64,000 bases of DNA from RGIG8775 sp045612185 (lineage in GTDB: Bacteria > Bacillota > Clostridia > Oscillospirales > CAG-272): the NCBI GenBank assembly GCA_045612185.1, contig JAZKYO010000030.1, forward strand, positions 194,180 to 258,179. Direction: 5' to 3'. The position numbers and the translations under genes are program-made. The notes beneath the pieces are model-generated. The model was given only the letters and a program-made list of their open reading frames with translations. It searched no databases and had not been told where the DNA came from. Below, piece by piece: positions 34,455 through 43,879 of this stretch (within the stretch, counting starts at the first letter, position 1; each line of letters begins with the position of its first letter).

Positions 34455-36023
34455 TTATTGGTGTTTAGATTGGAGGTTAAATTCGTTTCCTCCGTTGCTT
34501 TTTATTACTTTATCCTTTTTATATTCGGGGTTAGCGTAGGCATCGGTATACTCGGTTTGGTCGGTAACTCCGGGAATTTTACGGAAGCCTTGACCGATGT
34601 TTACGTTATTGGCAATAAGCTCTTGCTGAAGCTCCACGCGGTCAACCTGTCTGGGCGGAATATCATTCTTCAAGGATATACAGGTTGCCATTCCCGCAGA
34701 CTCGCCCATAGTAAAGCAAGCCATTATCAGGCGCGCGCCCGACTGCGCGTACACGTCGGAAGAAAGGTTTCTACCCGCCGCGAGCAGGTTCTCAACTCTT
34801 ACAGGTACAAGAGAACGGTAAGGAATGTCGTAGTAAATTCCGGGCTCAAACTCGGCGTACTCGGAGGTTTGTCCTTTATAGTTTACAACGGGCTTTCCGT
34901 TTGGTGGCGGTGTTGTAGTGGCAAACCCTGCCTGAGAGCTGATAACATACTGTATTTCTCCGTCAATCTCAATAGGTGCCCACTTTATATTTCCAACGTC
35001 CTCAAAGTTATGAATATCATATCCGTGGTTTGATATGGCGATAACGTCGTCATGCTTCTCGGAAAGTGCAAGATTTCTTGCCGTAAGCATATACTCGCCC
35101 ACTATTCTGCGGCTTTCGCGCACACCAAGAAGCGAAGCGGTAGCTGTAAGAAAAGAATTTTCAAAGCCGGGAATTCTCTTTTTTATGTATTCGGCAAGCA
35201 TATGCGACTGCTCGCGTCCCTCAAAATACATGCGCGTAAGGTCTTTAGTATCAATCGGGTAGCAACGACGCGAATGCACAAAGCAGATACTTACTTCGTC
35301 CATTCCGCAATTTTCGGGGCGTCCCGGGATATGCGTTATCCAGTTGAGGTGATTATCCGACTCATACGGAAGCAAGCCGTTTGCCAAATCCTCTCGAATA
35401 GTTTTTACCCATCTTGGGTCGTTTTTCTTGACGTCACTTGCGAGATACTTATTCCAATCAACGCCGCCGAGAGTGAACTCCAACGAACAAGCCTGGCTCA
35501 TTCCGTCCTCGGGACGTCCGCTTACGGTTTCGGCACCTGCGTAATACGCAAGATCAGAGTCTCCGGTAGCGTCAATAAAGCGCTTGGCAAGAAGGCAACG
35601 TCTGCCCTGCTTGGTCTGAATTACAACGCCCTTAACCGTATCTCCGTCGGTAATCGCGTCAACTATCTGAGTTACGAGAAGCACCTCAACGTTATACTTT
35701 TTTATCATTCTGTCAAGCACCAACTTGTGCTTTTCGGGGTCGGTATTTCGATGCCAATAGCCGTTCACAGCCTCAAGCTCTGCTATCATTTCTCTGCCCA
35801 AACCCGAAATGAAATCAAGAGGAATGTTGACAAGACCCATAGTTACAAGACCGCCAAGCGCGGATGTAGCCTCAATTAGAAGCACCTTATATCCGCGTTT
35901 TCCCACTGCCATTGCCGCCGCGCAGCCCGCAACGCCGCCGCCCGCGACTATTACGTCGTATTCACCGACGATTTCAAGCTCCTGCTCTTTCGCAAGAATT
36001 TTTCCGTTGTTATAAGCTATCAT
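34455..36023 (-). CDS. FAD-dependent oxidoreductase (FAD_oxidored family)
   Basis: A 522-residue flavoprotein starting at the ATG at 36023, preceded by AGGAGGGG. The dinucleotide motif is VIVAGGGVAGCAAA near residues 25-38, followed by EATSALGGLVT, then FIDATGDSDLAYYAG, and a C-terminal VENLLAAGRNLSSD ... GESAGMATC block. This is the PF12831 group, mostly uncharacterised, with relatives acting on glycosides, sugars or organic acids. It follows a small 2[4Fe-4S] ferredoxin by 20 bases, so the pair probably exchanges electrons. A paralogue lies at 55702-56982. Confidence 0.85.
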   Translation of the reverse strand: MIAYNNGKILAKEQELEIVGEYDVIVAGGGVAGCAAAMAVGKRGYKVLLIEATSALGGLVTMGLVNIPLDFISGLGREMIAELEAVNGYWHRNTDPEKHKLVLDRMIKKYNVEVLLVTQIVDAITDGDTVKGVVIQTKQGRRCLLAKRFIDATGDSDLAYYAGAETVSGRPEDGMSQACSLEFTLGGVDWNKYLASDVKKNDPRWVKTIREDLANGLLPYESDNHLNWITHIPGRPENCGMDEVSICFVHSRRCYPIDTKDLTRMYFEGREQSHMLAEYIKKRIPGFENSFLTATASLLGVRESRRIVGEYMLTARNLALSEKHDDVIAISNHGYDIHNFEDVGNIKWAPIEIDGEIQYVISSQAGFATTTPPPNGKPVVNYKGQTSEYAEFEPGIYYDIPYRSLVPVRVENLLAAGRNLSSDVYAQSGARLIMACFTMGESAGMATCISLKNDIPPRQVDRVELQQELIANNVNIGQGFRKIPGVTDQTEYTDAYANPEYKKDKVIKSNGGNEFNLQSKHQ

Positions 36024-36043
36024 GTTATCCCCTCCTAAAATAA

Positions 36044-36223
36044 TCAAACCTCATACGGCGCTATCGCCTCCGAAGCGCAATCATTGGCGCAAAGTCCGCA
36101 CCCCACGCATTTTTCGGGATCGATATGCGCTCCGTTCTTATCCATGCTTATTGCTTTCCTCGGGCACACGAAAAGGCACTCCCCGCAATAGCAACACCCT
36201 TGTGTAACTTGATATTTTTTCAT
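36044..36223 (-). CDS. 2[4Fe-4S] ferredoxin
   Basis: A 59-residue ferredoxin starting at the ATG at 36223, seven bases after AAAGGTGG. A longer reading frame upstream to 36619 is antisense to the PocR gene and is not credible. The two cluster motifs are C10-x2-C13-x2-C16-x3-C20-P and C39-x2-C42-x2-C45-x3-C49. It is transcribed just ahead of the FAD oxidoreductase and is probably its electron donor or acceptor. A TATAAT at 36246-36251 on the minus strand may be the -10 box. Confidence 0.88.
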   Translation of the reverse strand: MKKYQVTQGCCYCGECLFVCPRKAISMDKNGAHIDPEKCVGCGLCANDCASEAIAPYEV

Positions 36224-36304
36224 CGTTTCGCCACCTTTCGTTTTGATTATAACACCTAAAAGAAAAAAAGTCTCTAAATTATTTTGATTTTTAGTAGCAC
36301 AATA

Positions 36305-36333
36305 TTGACTTTTGTGTGATGATATGTTAGAAT
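36305..36333 (+). promoter_or_regulatory. promoter of the PocR-AraC gene
   Basis: TTGACT (36305-36310) and TAGAAT (36328-36333) with a 17-base spacer, about 32 bases before the GTG start. Confidence 0.7.
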
Positions 36334-36364
36334 ATAGACAAGAACTCGTAAAGGGGGGGATGTT

Positions 36365-37228
36365 GTGGCGCAAAACGAGATAACCGAGCTTATTTCCTCT
36401 TTCAAAACACTTATGGGAGTCGGAATTTGCTTTTATGATACCGAGCGCTTTTTCGGTTATCACACCACGGGCAAGAAGGAAAACACAGGACACTATTGCG
36501 AGTTTTGCAACTGTGCCAAGCTGCTTGAAGGCGGTCGCGCCGCTTGCGACAAATGCCACCGAAACGAATGCACCGAGCTCGCAAAAAGCTACCGTTCCCC
36601 ATTTTTTTACAAATGTCATTTGGGTATATGCGAGCTTGTCGTACCCGTTATAAAAAGCGAAAAGCTGATAGGCTTGATATTTATAGGTCAGTGCAGAATA
36701 GAGGGCGAGGACGCATCGCGCGAGGTATGTGAGGGGGCGATGGCGCTTGGAGGAAATCCCGAAATTTTTCTGTCGCTTTACAACGATCTACCCATTATAA
36801 AACGAAGTGATATGCTTGCCGTTGGAAATCTGTTCACCTTATATTTTTCGAAGCTTGGCGACAGCATAGATTTCTTTGGCAAAAGCGGAATATCAATGGC
36901 TACGGATGCCACTTTAAGCAAAAAGATAGCAAACCACATTGAGTACAATTATTCACGTGAAATCTCTACAAAAACCATAAGCGAGCAATTTTATCTGAGC
37001 GAAAGCCATATTTCAAGAGTCTTTAAAAAAGAAATGAAGCTGAGCATTACCGACTACATACGCAAGGTAAGAATAGAGCATGCCGGGCGGCTTTTATCCG
37101 CCACATCAATCCCCATAAACAGCATTGCGCTTAACGTTGGGTATCACGATGCCAACTATTTTTCCCGAATATTTACTAAAGAAACGGGACTATCCCCCTC
37201 GAAATACAGAAATAAAAAGGAGCGTTAA
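36365..37228 (+). CDS. PocR-domain AraC-family regulator
   Basis: A 287-residue regulator with GTG start after a long G-run (AAGGGGGGGA). Residues ~5-170 are a PocR sensory domain with a Cys cluster (C45, C48, C50, C61, C64, C69) and YKCHLGICELVVPV, as in propanediol-type and other small-molecule sensors. The C-terminal 100 residues are an AraC HTH pair (TKTISEQFYLSESHISRVFK and IALNVGYHDANYFSRIFTKE). It is divergent from the ferredoxin/FAD pair and 1 base ahead of the DUF4838 gene, so it likely controls this locus. The Cys cluster could hold iron or sense redox; that is an inference. Confidence 0.85.
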   Translation: MAQNEITELISSFKTLMGVGICFYDTERFFGYHTTGKKENTGHYCEFCNCAKLLEGGRAACDKCHRNECTELAKSYRSPFFYKCHLGICELVVPVIKSEKLIGLIFIGQCRIEGEDASREVCEGAMALGGNPEIFLSLYNDLPIIKRSDMLAVGNLFTLYFSKLGDSIDFFGKSGISMATDATLSKKIANHIEYNYSREISTKTISEQFYLSESHISRVFKKEMKLSITDYIRKVRIEHAGRLLSATSIPINSIALNVGYHDANYFSRIFTKETGLSPSKYRNKKER

Positions 37229-37229
37229 A

Positions 37230-38159
37230 ATGAAAAAGAACATACTTATTCACCCCGAAGAGCTTACACGCAAATGGATTGACAGAATGGCGGACGGAGG
37301 TGTAAAAATCCTCGGTTTGCATCCGCACGGCGGCGGAAAGGCGCTTGAATCGCTCCGCGACCTTTTGGCAAGACTTGAAACCAAGGAATACAGAGAGCTT
37401 ATAGATTACGCGGTTTCCCGAGGTCTTGAGATAGAGTATGAGATGCACGCGGCGCGTTTTCTGCTTCCCGAGGAGCTTTTTGATGAGCATCCTGAGTATT
37501 TCAGAAAAATGGCTGACGGACAGAGAACGAAAAATTTCAATTTCTGCGTATCCAACCCCGATGCGTTGGAGATTGTGGCAAAAAACTCGGCTTCGCTTGC
37601 TAAAAAGCTTTATAAAAGCAGACCTGTGTTCTATTTTTGGCTTGATGACGCCAAAAACATTCATTGCAAGTGCGAAAAGTGCAAGAAGTTTTCCCCTTCC
37701 GACCAACAGCTTATTGCCGCAAACGCGATGTTAAAGGAGATACGCAAAGAAATTCCAAACGCAAAATTCGCTTATCTTGCCTATCAGGACACACTTGAAG
37801 TGCCCGAAAGCGTAAAGCCCGAGGACGGCATTTTTCTTGAATACGCGCCCATTGAAAAATACAAAAAAGAAGCCGATGACCGCATAGAGGTTGAGCGTCA
37901 AATGCTTTTAAAGCAAGCTGAATTCTTCTCGTGGAGAGACAGCAAGGTATTGGAATACTGGCTTGACAACTCCCTGTTTTCGGGGTGGAAAAAGCCCCCA
38001 AAACCGTTCAGCGCCGACCACGATACGGTGCAAAAAGAGGTGGCGGAGTACGCTGACCTTGGCTTTGAGGTAATTTCCACGTTCGGTTGCTTTTTGGGCG
38101 AAGATTACGAGGAGCTTTACGGCGAACCCGACGTTTCGTGCTTTACGGATAACAATTAA
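37230..38159 (+). CDS. DUF4838-type glycoside-associated protein
   Basis: A 309-residue protein starting at the ATG at 37230, after AAAAAGGAGCG. It resembles DUF4838: FDEHPEYFRKMADGQR, FCVSNPDALEIV, a DDxxNIHCKCEKCKKFSPSDQ motif, and LAYQDTLEVPESVKP. DUF4838 proteins appear in polysaccharide-use loci and are thought to have a GH-like TIM barrel, but no reaction is proven to my knowledge. There is no signal peptide, so it acts inside the cell. Coupling to the PocR regulator gene suggests the locus degrades a specific glycoside. Confidence 0.75.
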   Translation: MKKNILIHPEELTRKWIDRMADGGVKILGLHPHGGGKALESLRDLLARLETKEYRELIDYAVSRGLEIEYEMHAARFLLPEELFDEHPEYFRKMADGQRTKNFNFCVSNPDALEIVAKNSASLAKKLYKSRPVFYFWLDDAKNIHCKCEKCKKFSPSDQQLIAANAMLKEIRKEIPNAKFAYLAYQDTLEVPESVKPEDGIFLEYAPIEKYKKEADDRIEVERQMLLKQAEFFSWRDSKVLEYWLDNSLFSGWKKPPKPFSADHDTVQKEVAEYADLGFEVISTFGCFLGEDYEELYGEPDVSCFTDNN

Positions 38160-38163
38160 AACA

Positions 38164-38200
38164 AAAGAGCTGTTTCATGAAGAAACAGCTCTTTATTTTT
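38164..38200. terminator. bidirectional intrinsic terminator
   Basis: AAAGAGCTGTTTC (38164-38176) pairs with GAAACAGCTCTTT (38182-38194) around ATGAA. It separates the DUF4838 gene from the converging CBM96 glycosidase gene. Confidence 0.9.
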
Positions 38201-40971
38201 TATCTTTCGTCAAAGAAATCTATAAGGGTATATTTCTGGTCGTTAAGCTCTTTCATGTAATCGGTAAGTTCTGTGTATTCCACATAGTAGCTGGAGTAGA
38301 TACCCTTATTAGCGTTTCTGTTAGAGGGGTCTGCGTTAAGGTTATCGGGGTCGTTATCCCAATACTGGAACCAGTCAAAGCCTACGCAACCCTTGCACTC
38401 CATAAGCATAAGCGCATAGTTCTGATAGAACAGACCGCGATCCTTCTGAGTTCTTACGGTAAAGCCTGCACCCGACTGGTTGGTCATACGGTTATCCTTT
38501 TCCCAAACGTCCATTCCCTTTGCGTACCACTCGGTGATAATAAAGGGCTTGCCCGACCATTTTTCCATATTGGACATAAGCGTGGGATCGCCCTCCCAAG
38601 CGCCGTAATAGTTAAGAGAAATAACGTCACACCAGTAGCCCGCAACTCTCATTACGTACTCGTCCTTATAACAGCCGGAAAGGAAACGGCAGCCCATATA
38701 CTGATGATAGGGCGCGTATTTTTCAAGCGCGTTGCAAACAACCTCAAAGTATCTGTCGTAGGTCATAGCTCTGAACTCACGGCGAAGCTCGTCGGTCACG
38801 TCGGCAATAGACACGTCCTTTTTACCTGTTTTAAGGTACATAAAGGTCCAAGCCGTTGCGTAAGAATAATTGAATACGCTGTCAGCGGTATCGAAATTAA
38901 GCGCCGAATCAAGCATAGTAAGCTCGTCGGGAAGCTCGTTATCACTCATCCAACCGTAAACGTAATCCTTTGTATTGTAAGCGCTGAGCTTGCTCTTTAC
39001 GGTGTTCTCCGTAGAAGTTACGAAGGCGGGGTCAAATACGGGAAGAACGTTTCCAACCATTTCGGTAGAGCCGCCGCTTACAAGGTCAAGTCCTACTTCC
39101 TTAACATAGTTATTAAGAGCGTAGAAAATCTGTGTCTGAGCAAGGGGCTCGTTTACCTTACTAAGGTTTTCGATAGACGACCATCCGCCGGTGGAGTTAT
39201 ATCCAAGCTCCTGAAGTCTGTCGGTGGCGAAATCCGCCCAAGCGGCGTTTGTTCCATGAGCTGCCTTTACAGCCGCGGTTGCCTTAGCGCCCGAACCGGG
39301 AGTGATAAGAACACACGCAACACGGTAGAAGGGGTAGCCGAGGGGGTCGAATGTCCACCATCTGTCGCCAACCTTTTTGGTGTAGAAGAAGCCTGTTGCT
39401 TCCTGCTTCATAGACTCGTCAATAAGTCCGCCGTAAACGTCGTACTTTGCTGTTTCGCCCGCAGCGGTAGAGGCGTTATAGCCTTTAAGTGTGCTTATAG
39501 TTCTTGTAGCACGGGGAGTATACTGTGTTTTGTATCCGTCTGTTTTGCCTGCGTTGGTAGCGTCAACGGTGAGAGAATACTCGCTCTCATCCTTTACAAC
39601 CAAATCGGTTGCCATATCGCCGCGAGCCTTTATTTCTTCCCATCTATGAAGCCAGGTGCTTACGCGCTCTGCTGCAACGCTCCAGGGGTTCTCTTTGCCT
39701 TCCTCAAGCTTAAGGTGGGTGGCAAAGTTAAGATTACCCTCGGTCACCTGAAGCATGGGAGCGTAGCCGTTTTCGGTTTCCTTGGACTGGAAGTTGAGTC
39801 TGAGAGGCTCGGAGGAATCACCGTCAAGGTAGAAGGAAATAAGCTTTTCGCCGTTGTTTATAGCATTCTTCACGTAATCGGTAACGTCGATATATACTAT
39901 ATCTTTTTTGGTAACTTCAATTGTTTTAATAAAGTCCTCATAGTCGGGCTTTGTGCTGAAGGTTACTGTCTTTTCTTCCCAAGAGTAGGGGTCGCAGGAA
40001 TAAACGTCCACGATAACCGAAAGATTTACGTCCTGCATAACCGTACACTTAAGGCTGAGGACAGCCTTTGTTACGGCATCCTTATCCACCTTTGACACGT
40101 CGAACTTGAGAAGAGGAATGCGGTAAAGATTTGAGCTTTCTCCGGACTTAGCCTTAAAGTCAATCATCTCAGATTTTCCGTAGTTGGTATAAGCGTTATT
40201 TCCGCCCTCAACGTAGGTGTCCTCTTTTGCGATAAGGTTATATACCTTTGTAGCTTCTCCAATAAAGGAGTCAATTCCGTTTTGGGAGGGGACGTAAACC
40301 GATGGAACTTCAGGCTCTGCTGTGGGAGTCCCGCCGTAAACCTGCGAATCGGTCTTTGTACCGTGATAAACCTTAAGTCTGGGCGCTTTCGCGGCATCTC
40401 CGTTATCCTTAGAAGCAAACCGTGTATGAAGATTTGCTACGGGAGTATTCTCCACAAGGTAAAGCGCGATTTCCTTCTCGCCTCTCGCAATAGCCTGCTT
40501 TACGTAGTCGGTGATTGAGTAGGTCGATACTTCGCCTGACTTAGCGGAAACCTTATCGTTTACCGTGATAAGTCCAAGCGCTTCGGGGCGGTCGTTGAAG
40601 GTTATGCTCGACTCGCTCCAATCATAGGACGTGCCGTACACTTCTATAACGCCAAACTCGGGGTTGCCCGCATCCTTCTGTCTTGAGGTAAGGGTAAGCT
40701 CAAGGTCGATACAGGTAATCTCGTTGTCTCCGACAAGCGAGGAAACATCAAACTTGAGATATCCATAACGAGTGAGGGATGAGCCGTTGGTTTTAATATG
40801 GATCTCTTTGTCTAAACCAAAATTATTATCAGACTGATTACCGCTGCTGTTAGCGTTTATTACGTACGAGTCCTCTGAAACAGCGATTGTGTAATCTTCT
40901 TTTGCCGACACGGTAATGCAGCAACCAAGCAACATTACTGCTACAAGCAACAATGATATGAATCTCTTCAT
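38200..40971 (-). CDS. secreted CBM96/DNRLRE glycoside hydrolase, agarase-like
   Basis: A 923-residue exported protein. Residues 1-23 are a signal peptide; LLGC at 14-17 could also be a lipobox, so it may be a lipoprotein. Two CBM96/DNRLRE beta-sandwich domains follow at about 28-205 and 242-408 (NFGLDKEIHIK, YGYLKFDVSS; NYGKSEMIDFKA, IPLLKFDVSK). The C-terminal ~480 residues look like a clan-A barrel of the agarase/GH50-GH42-like type: WWTFDPLGYPFYRVA, GWMSDNELPD (probable acid/base Glu near 678) and PFIITEWYAKGMD (probable nucleophile Glu near 813). The substrate is probably a host or dietary polysaccharide. It has its own promoter. Confidence 0.82.
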   Translation of the reverse strand: MKRFISLLLVAVMLLGCCITVSAKEDYTIAVSEDSYVINANSSGNQSDNNFGLDKEIHIKTNGSSLTRYGYLKFDVSSLVGDNEITCIDLELTLTSRQKDAGNPEFGVIEVYGTSYDWSESSITFNDRPEALGLITVNDKVSAKSGEVSTYSITDYVKQAIARGEKEIALYLVENTPVANLHTRFASKDNGDAAKAPRLKVYHGTKTDSQVYGGTPTAEPEVPSVYVPSQNGIDSFIGEATKVYNLIAKEDTYVEGGNNAYTNYGKSEMIDFKAKSGESSNLYRIPLLKFDVSKVDKDAVTKAVLSLKCTVMQDVNLSVIVDVYSCDPYSWEEKTVTFSTKPDYEDFIKTIEVTKKDIVYIDVTDYVKNAINNGEKLISFYLDGDSSEPLRLNFQSKETENGYAPMLQVTEGNLNFATHLKLEEGKENPWSVAAERVSTWLHRWEEIKARGDMATDLVVKDESEYSLTVDATNAGKTDGYKTQYTPRATRTISTLKGYNASTAAGETAKYDVYGGLIDESMKQEATGFFYTKKVGDRWWTFDPLGYPFYRVACVLITPGSGAKATAAVKAAHGTNAAWADFATDRLQELGYNSTGGWSSIENLSKVNEPLAQTQIFYALNNYVKEVGLDLVSGGSTEMVGNVLPVFDPAFVTSTENTVKSKLSAYNTKDYVYGWMSDNELPDELTMLDSALNFDTADSVFNYSYATAWTFMYLKTGKKDVSIADVTDELRREFRAMTYDRYFEVVCNALEKYAPYHQYMGCRFLSGCYKDEYVMRVAGYWCDVISLNYYGAWEGDPTLMSNMEKWSGKPFIITEWYAKGMDVWEKDNRMTNQSGAGFTVRTQKDRGLFYQNYALMLMECKGCVGFDWFQYWDNDPDNLNADPSNRNANKGIYSSYYVEYTELTDYMKELNDQKYTLIDFFDER

Positions 40972-41007
40972 AGATAATATCCTCTCTTAAATACTTTTAT
41001 AACTATT

Positions 41008-41036
41008 ATTTTACCATAAAAACAAGACTTTTTCAA
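41008..41036 (-). promoter_or_regulatory. promoter of the CBM96 glycosidase gene
   Basis: TTGAAA (41031-41036) and TAAAAT (41008-41013) with a 17-base spacer on the minus strand. Confidence 0.75.
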
Positions 41037-41082
41037 CATGTCAAAAAAGAGAAATTATATCGATTGTTTTGTATATATTAAA

Positions 41083-41118
41083 CAAAAAGATAGCCAAGAA
41101 ACTCGGCTATCTTTTTTT
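41083..41118. terminator. intrinsic terminator after tatD
   Basis: GATAGCC (41089-41095) pairs with GGCTATC (41105-41111) with A-rich and T-rich flanks, usable from both strands. It ends the metG-tatD transcript before the CBM96 gene's promoter. Confidence 0.85.
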
Positions 41119-41120
41119 AA

Positions 41121-41915
41121 TTAAATGTTATACAATCTTTTAGCGTTATCGCTCAAAATACATACCATTTCTTCGTATTCTTTTCCGAATATTTCAGCTA
41201 TAGTTGCGACGGTATACGTCATAAGTCCCGAATGATTCAGCTTTCCCCTCATCGGGTGAGGCGCAAGATAGGGGCAATCGGTTTCTGCGAGAATCCTGTC
41301 AATCGGTACGGTTGCCGCCACCTCTTTCACGCGGCTTGCGTTTTTAAAGGTGATGACACCCGAAAAGGAAATATACCAACCTCTTTTAACAAGCTCTTTA
41401 GCCATTTCGGCACTTCCGCTGTAGCTGTGAAACACGCCTTTTACGTTTTTGTATTTGCACGCAACATCAAAGCAATCTCCGTGAGCCTCTCTGTCGTGGA
41501 TTATTACGGGAAGCCCGTATTTTTCGGCAAGCTTCATTTGCTCCTCAAAGAAGAAACGCTGATGCTCCTTGTCGTAGGGCTCCCAGTGATAGTCAAAGCC
41601 TATCTCGCCTATTGCGACAATTTTCTCCATTTTAAAGTCCGAATGCTTTTGGAGAAACGCTTCAAATACAGCAAGTTCTTCCCTGCTGTAATCTCGACAA
41701 TCCTCCGGATGTATCCCCACTGCGGCGTACATTCCGGTATACTTTTTTGCCATTTCAAGGCACACCGGATTATTCTCGTTACTTGTTCCCACGTTGACTA
41801 TATACCCAACGTCTCCCGCAAAAAGCTCGGGAAGAATAGAGTCGGCGCCGTTTTCAAAATTCTCTGCAAAGCGACCGTCAAAATAGTGGGCGTGTGAGTC
41901 GAAAAGCTTACTCAT
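41121..41915 (-). CDS. tatD: TatD-family metal-dependent hydrolase
   Basis: A 264-residue TatD-type DNase/amidohydrolase with DSHAHYFDGRF at the N-terminus (H8, H10), AVGIHPEDC, AIGEIGFDYHW, PVIIHDREAH, GVFHSYSGS and ILAETDCPYLAPHP. TatD enzymes have metal-dependent nuclease activity and are often found with metG. Its start overlaps the metG stop by 4 bases. Confidence 0.9.
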   Translation of the reverse strand: MSKLFDSHAHYFDGRFAENFENGADSILPELFAGDVGYIVNVGTSNENNPVCLEMAKKYTGMYAAVGIHPEDCRDYSREELAVFEAFLQKHSDFKMEKIVAIGEIGFDYHWEPYDKEHQRFFFEEQMKLAEKYGLPVIIHDREAHGDCFDVACKYKNVKGVFHSYSGSAEMAKELVKRGWYISFSGVITFKNASRVKEVAATVPIDRILAETDCPYLAPHPMRGKLNHSGLMTYTVATIAEIFGKEYEEMVCILSDNAKRLYNI

Positions 41916-43879
41916 CTGATTCTTTCGCCAAGAGGAGTTTCGGGATCAAGGAAAACCACTCTTACCTGTTCCTCACCCGAAGCAAGTATCATTCCGTTAG
42001 ACTCGATTCCGCAAAGTGTAGCCGGTTTGAGGTTGACCACAAGAATTATCTTTTTGCCCACAAGCTGCTCGGGCTCATAGAATTTAGCTATACCCGAAAC
42101 TACCTGTCTCTGCTCGTAACCGAGGTCTACCTGAAGCTTAAGGAGTTTCTTTGCCTTCGGTACTTTTTCGCAAGCGAGTATTTTAGCGCTGCGAAGCTCG
42201 ACGTTCATAAAGTCCTCTATGCCTATAAGCGCACAGCCCTCAGGCTTTTCCTTCTGCTTTGCCTCAAGCTCAGCCGCCTTCTTTGCTGCCTCAATCTCGG
42301 CGGCAAACTCGGCAAGCTTTTTTTCTTCGTCAACTCTGGCAAAAAGAACCTTGGAGTCCTCAAGCACCGAGCCAACCTTTACGCCGTCAAAGCTCTTGCT
42401 GTCGGCAAGCTCCGTATATCCGTTATACTCACAGCCAAGCTCGCGCAAAATCTCTGCCGCACACTCGGGAATAAATGGCATAAGGAGTATTGCACCGCGA
42501 CGAATAGTTTCAAGAAGGTTATAAAGTACCGTTCCAAGTCTTTCTTTCTGACTTTCGTCCTTGGCAAGAGACCATGGAGTGGTCTCGTCTATATACTTGT
42601 TTGCGCGGCGAAGCATTGTGAAAATTGCATCAAGCGCGTCGGCAATGCGGTATTCGTCCATAAGCTTTACAACCTCATCGTAGGTTTCAAAGCATACGTT
42701 TTTCAGCTCGTCATCAAGCGCTTCGGGAGCTGTGGGGGCTTGAACAACCTTGTCAAAATACTTCTTCTGCATGTCAAGCGTACGCTTTACAAGGTTGCCG
42801 AGATTATTTACAAGGTCGGCGTTGAATCGAGTAATAACCGCCTCATAGGTTATAGAACCGTCGTTAGCGTAGGGCATTTCGGAAAGCGCGTAGTAACGGA
42901 CACCGTCAACACCAAAATGGTCAGCAAGGCTATCAGCGTAGATAACGTTGCCTCTGGACTTGGACATTTTGTCAACGCCCGAGTTGAACCAAGGATGACC
43001 GAACACCTTTTTGGGAAGCGGCAGATCAAGCGCCATAAGGAATATAGGCCAGTAGATGGTATGGAAACGAAGAATATCCTTACCTATGATATGAACGTCT
43101 GCGGGCCAATACTTCTTGAAGTTTTCGCACTGCTCCTCATAGCTCTTGTCTGGATCGTATCCGATAGCGGTGATATAGTTTGTAAGCGCGTCAAGCCACA
43201 CGTAAACCACGTGCTTTTCGTCAAAATCAACGGGAATACCCCACTTAAATGAGGTTCTGGACACGCAAAGGTCCTGAAGTCCGGCTTTAAGGAAGGTATT
43301 GACCATTTCGTTCTTTCTTGACTCGGGCTGAATAAACTCGGGATTAGACTCGATATGGGCAATAAGACGGTCAACGTACTTGCTCATTTTGAAGAAGTAC
43401 GCCTCCTCCTTGGCCTGATGAACGGGTCTGCCGCAGTCGGGGCATTTTCCGTCTGTAACCTGAGACTCGGTAAAGAAAGACTCGCAGGGAGTGCAGTACC
43501 AGCCCTCATAGTAGTCCTTATAGATATCTCCCTTGTCGAAAAAGCGCTTGAAAATCTTTTGAACAGCGCGCTCGTGATAGTCGTCTGTGGTGCGGATAAA
43601 GTAGTCGTAGGTAGTGTTCATCTTATCCCAAACGCCCTTTATTTCACCAGCTACGTTATCAACGTACTGCTTGGGAGAAATTCCTGCCTCGTTAGCAAGC
43701 TCCTCTATCTTCTGACCGTGCTCATCCGTGCCCGTGCAAAGGTACACGTCGTAGCCCATGGCGCGCTTATATCTTGCGTAAGCGTCAGCCATAATAATTT
43801 CGTAAGTGTTTCCGAAGTGGGGCTTTTTTGACGCATAGGCAATAGCCGTAGTCATATAAAACTTATTTTTCTGTTCCAT
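41912..43879 (-). CDS. metG: methionyl-tRNA synthetase
   Basis: A 655-residue class I synthetase. The HIGH box reads HFGN (residues 21-24), a variant seen in some bacterial MetRS. A zinc knuckle CTPCESFF...CPDCGR is at about 128-146, and KMSKS is near 305. A C-terminal tRNA-binding (EMAP-II-like) domain occupies about 548-655 (VELRSAKILACEKVPKAKKLLKL), as in dimeric forms. The first base of its start codon region overlaps the preceding gene's stop (TAATG). Confidence 0.95.
   Translation of the reverse strand: MEQKNKFYMTTAIAYASKKPHFGNTYEIIMADAYARYKRAMGYDVYLCTGTDEHGQKIEELANEAGISPKQYVDNVAGEIKGVWDKMNTTYDYFIRTTDDYHERAVQKIFKRFFDKGDIYKDYYEGWYCTPCESFFTESQVTDGKCPDCGRPVHQAKEEAYFFKMSKYVDRLIAHIESNPEFIQPESRKNEMVNTFLKAGLQDLCVSRTSFKWGIPVDFDEKHVVYVWLDALTNYITAIGYDPDKSYEEQCENFKKYWPADVHIIGKDILRFHTIYWPIFLMALDLPLPKKVFGHPWFNSGVDKMSKSRGNVIYADSLADHFGVDGVRYYALSEMPYANDGSITYEAVITRFNADLVNNLGNLVKRTLDMQKKYFDKVVQAPTAPEALDDELKNVCFETYDEVVKLMDEYRIADALDAIFTMLRRANKYIDETTPWSLAKDESQKERLGTVLYNLLETIRRGAILLMPFIPECAAEILRELGCEYNGYTELADSKSFDGVKVGSVLEDSKVLFARVDEEKKLAEFAAEIEAAKKAAELEAKQKEKPEGCALIGIEDFMNVELRSAKILACEKVPKAKKLLKLQVDLGYEQRQVVSGIAKFYEPEQLVGKKIILVVNLKPATLCGIESNGMILASGEEQVRVVFLDPETPLGERIR

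Noticed and set aside
36224..36619. Upstream extension of the ferredoxin reading frame
   Set aside because: It is antisense to the PocR regulator gene. A Shine-Dalgarno sits before the internal ATG at 36223, which gives a normal ferredoxin.
38704..40095. Long open frame on the plus strand opposite the CBM96 glycosidase
   Set aside because: It is a codon-bias shadow with no ribosome-binding site and no recognisable domain, while the minus-strand gene has a signal peptide, CBM and catalytic motifs.
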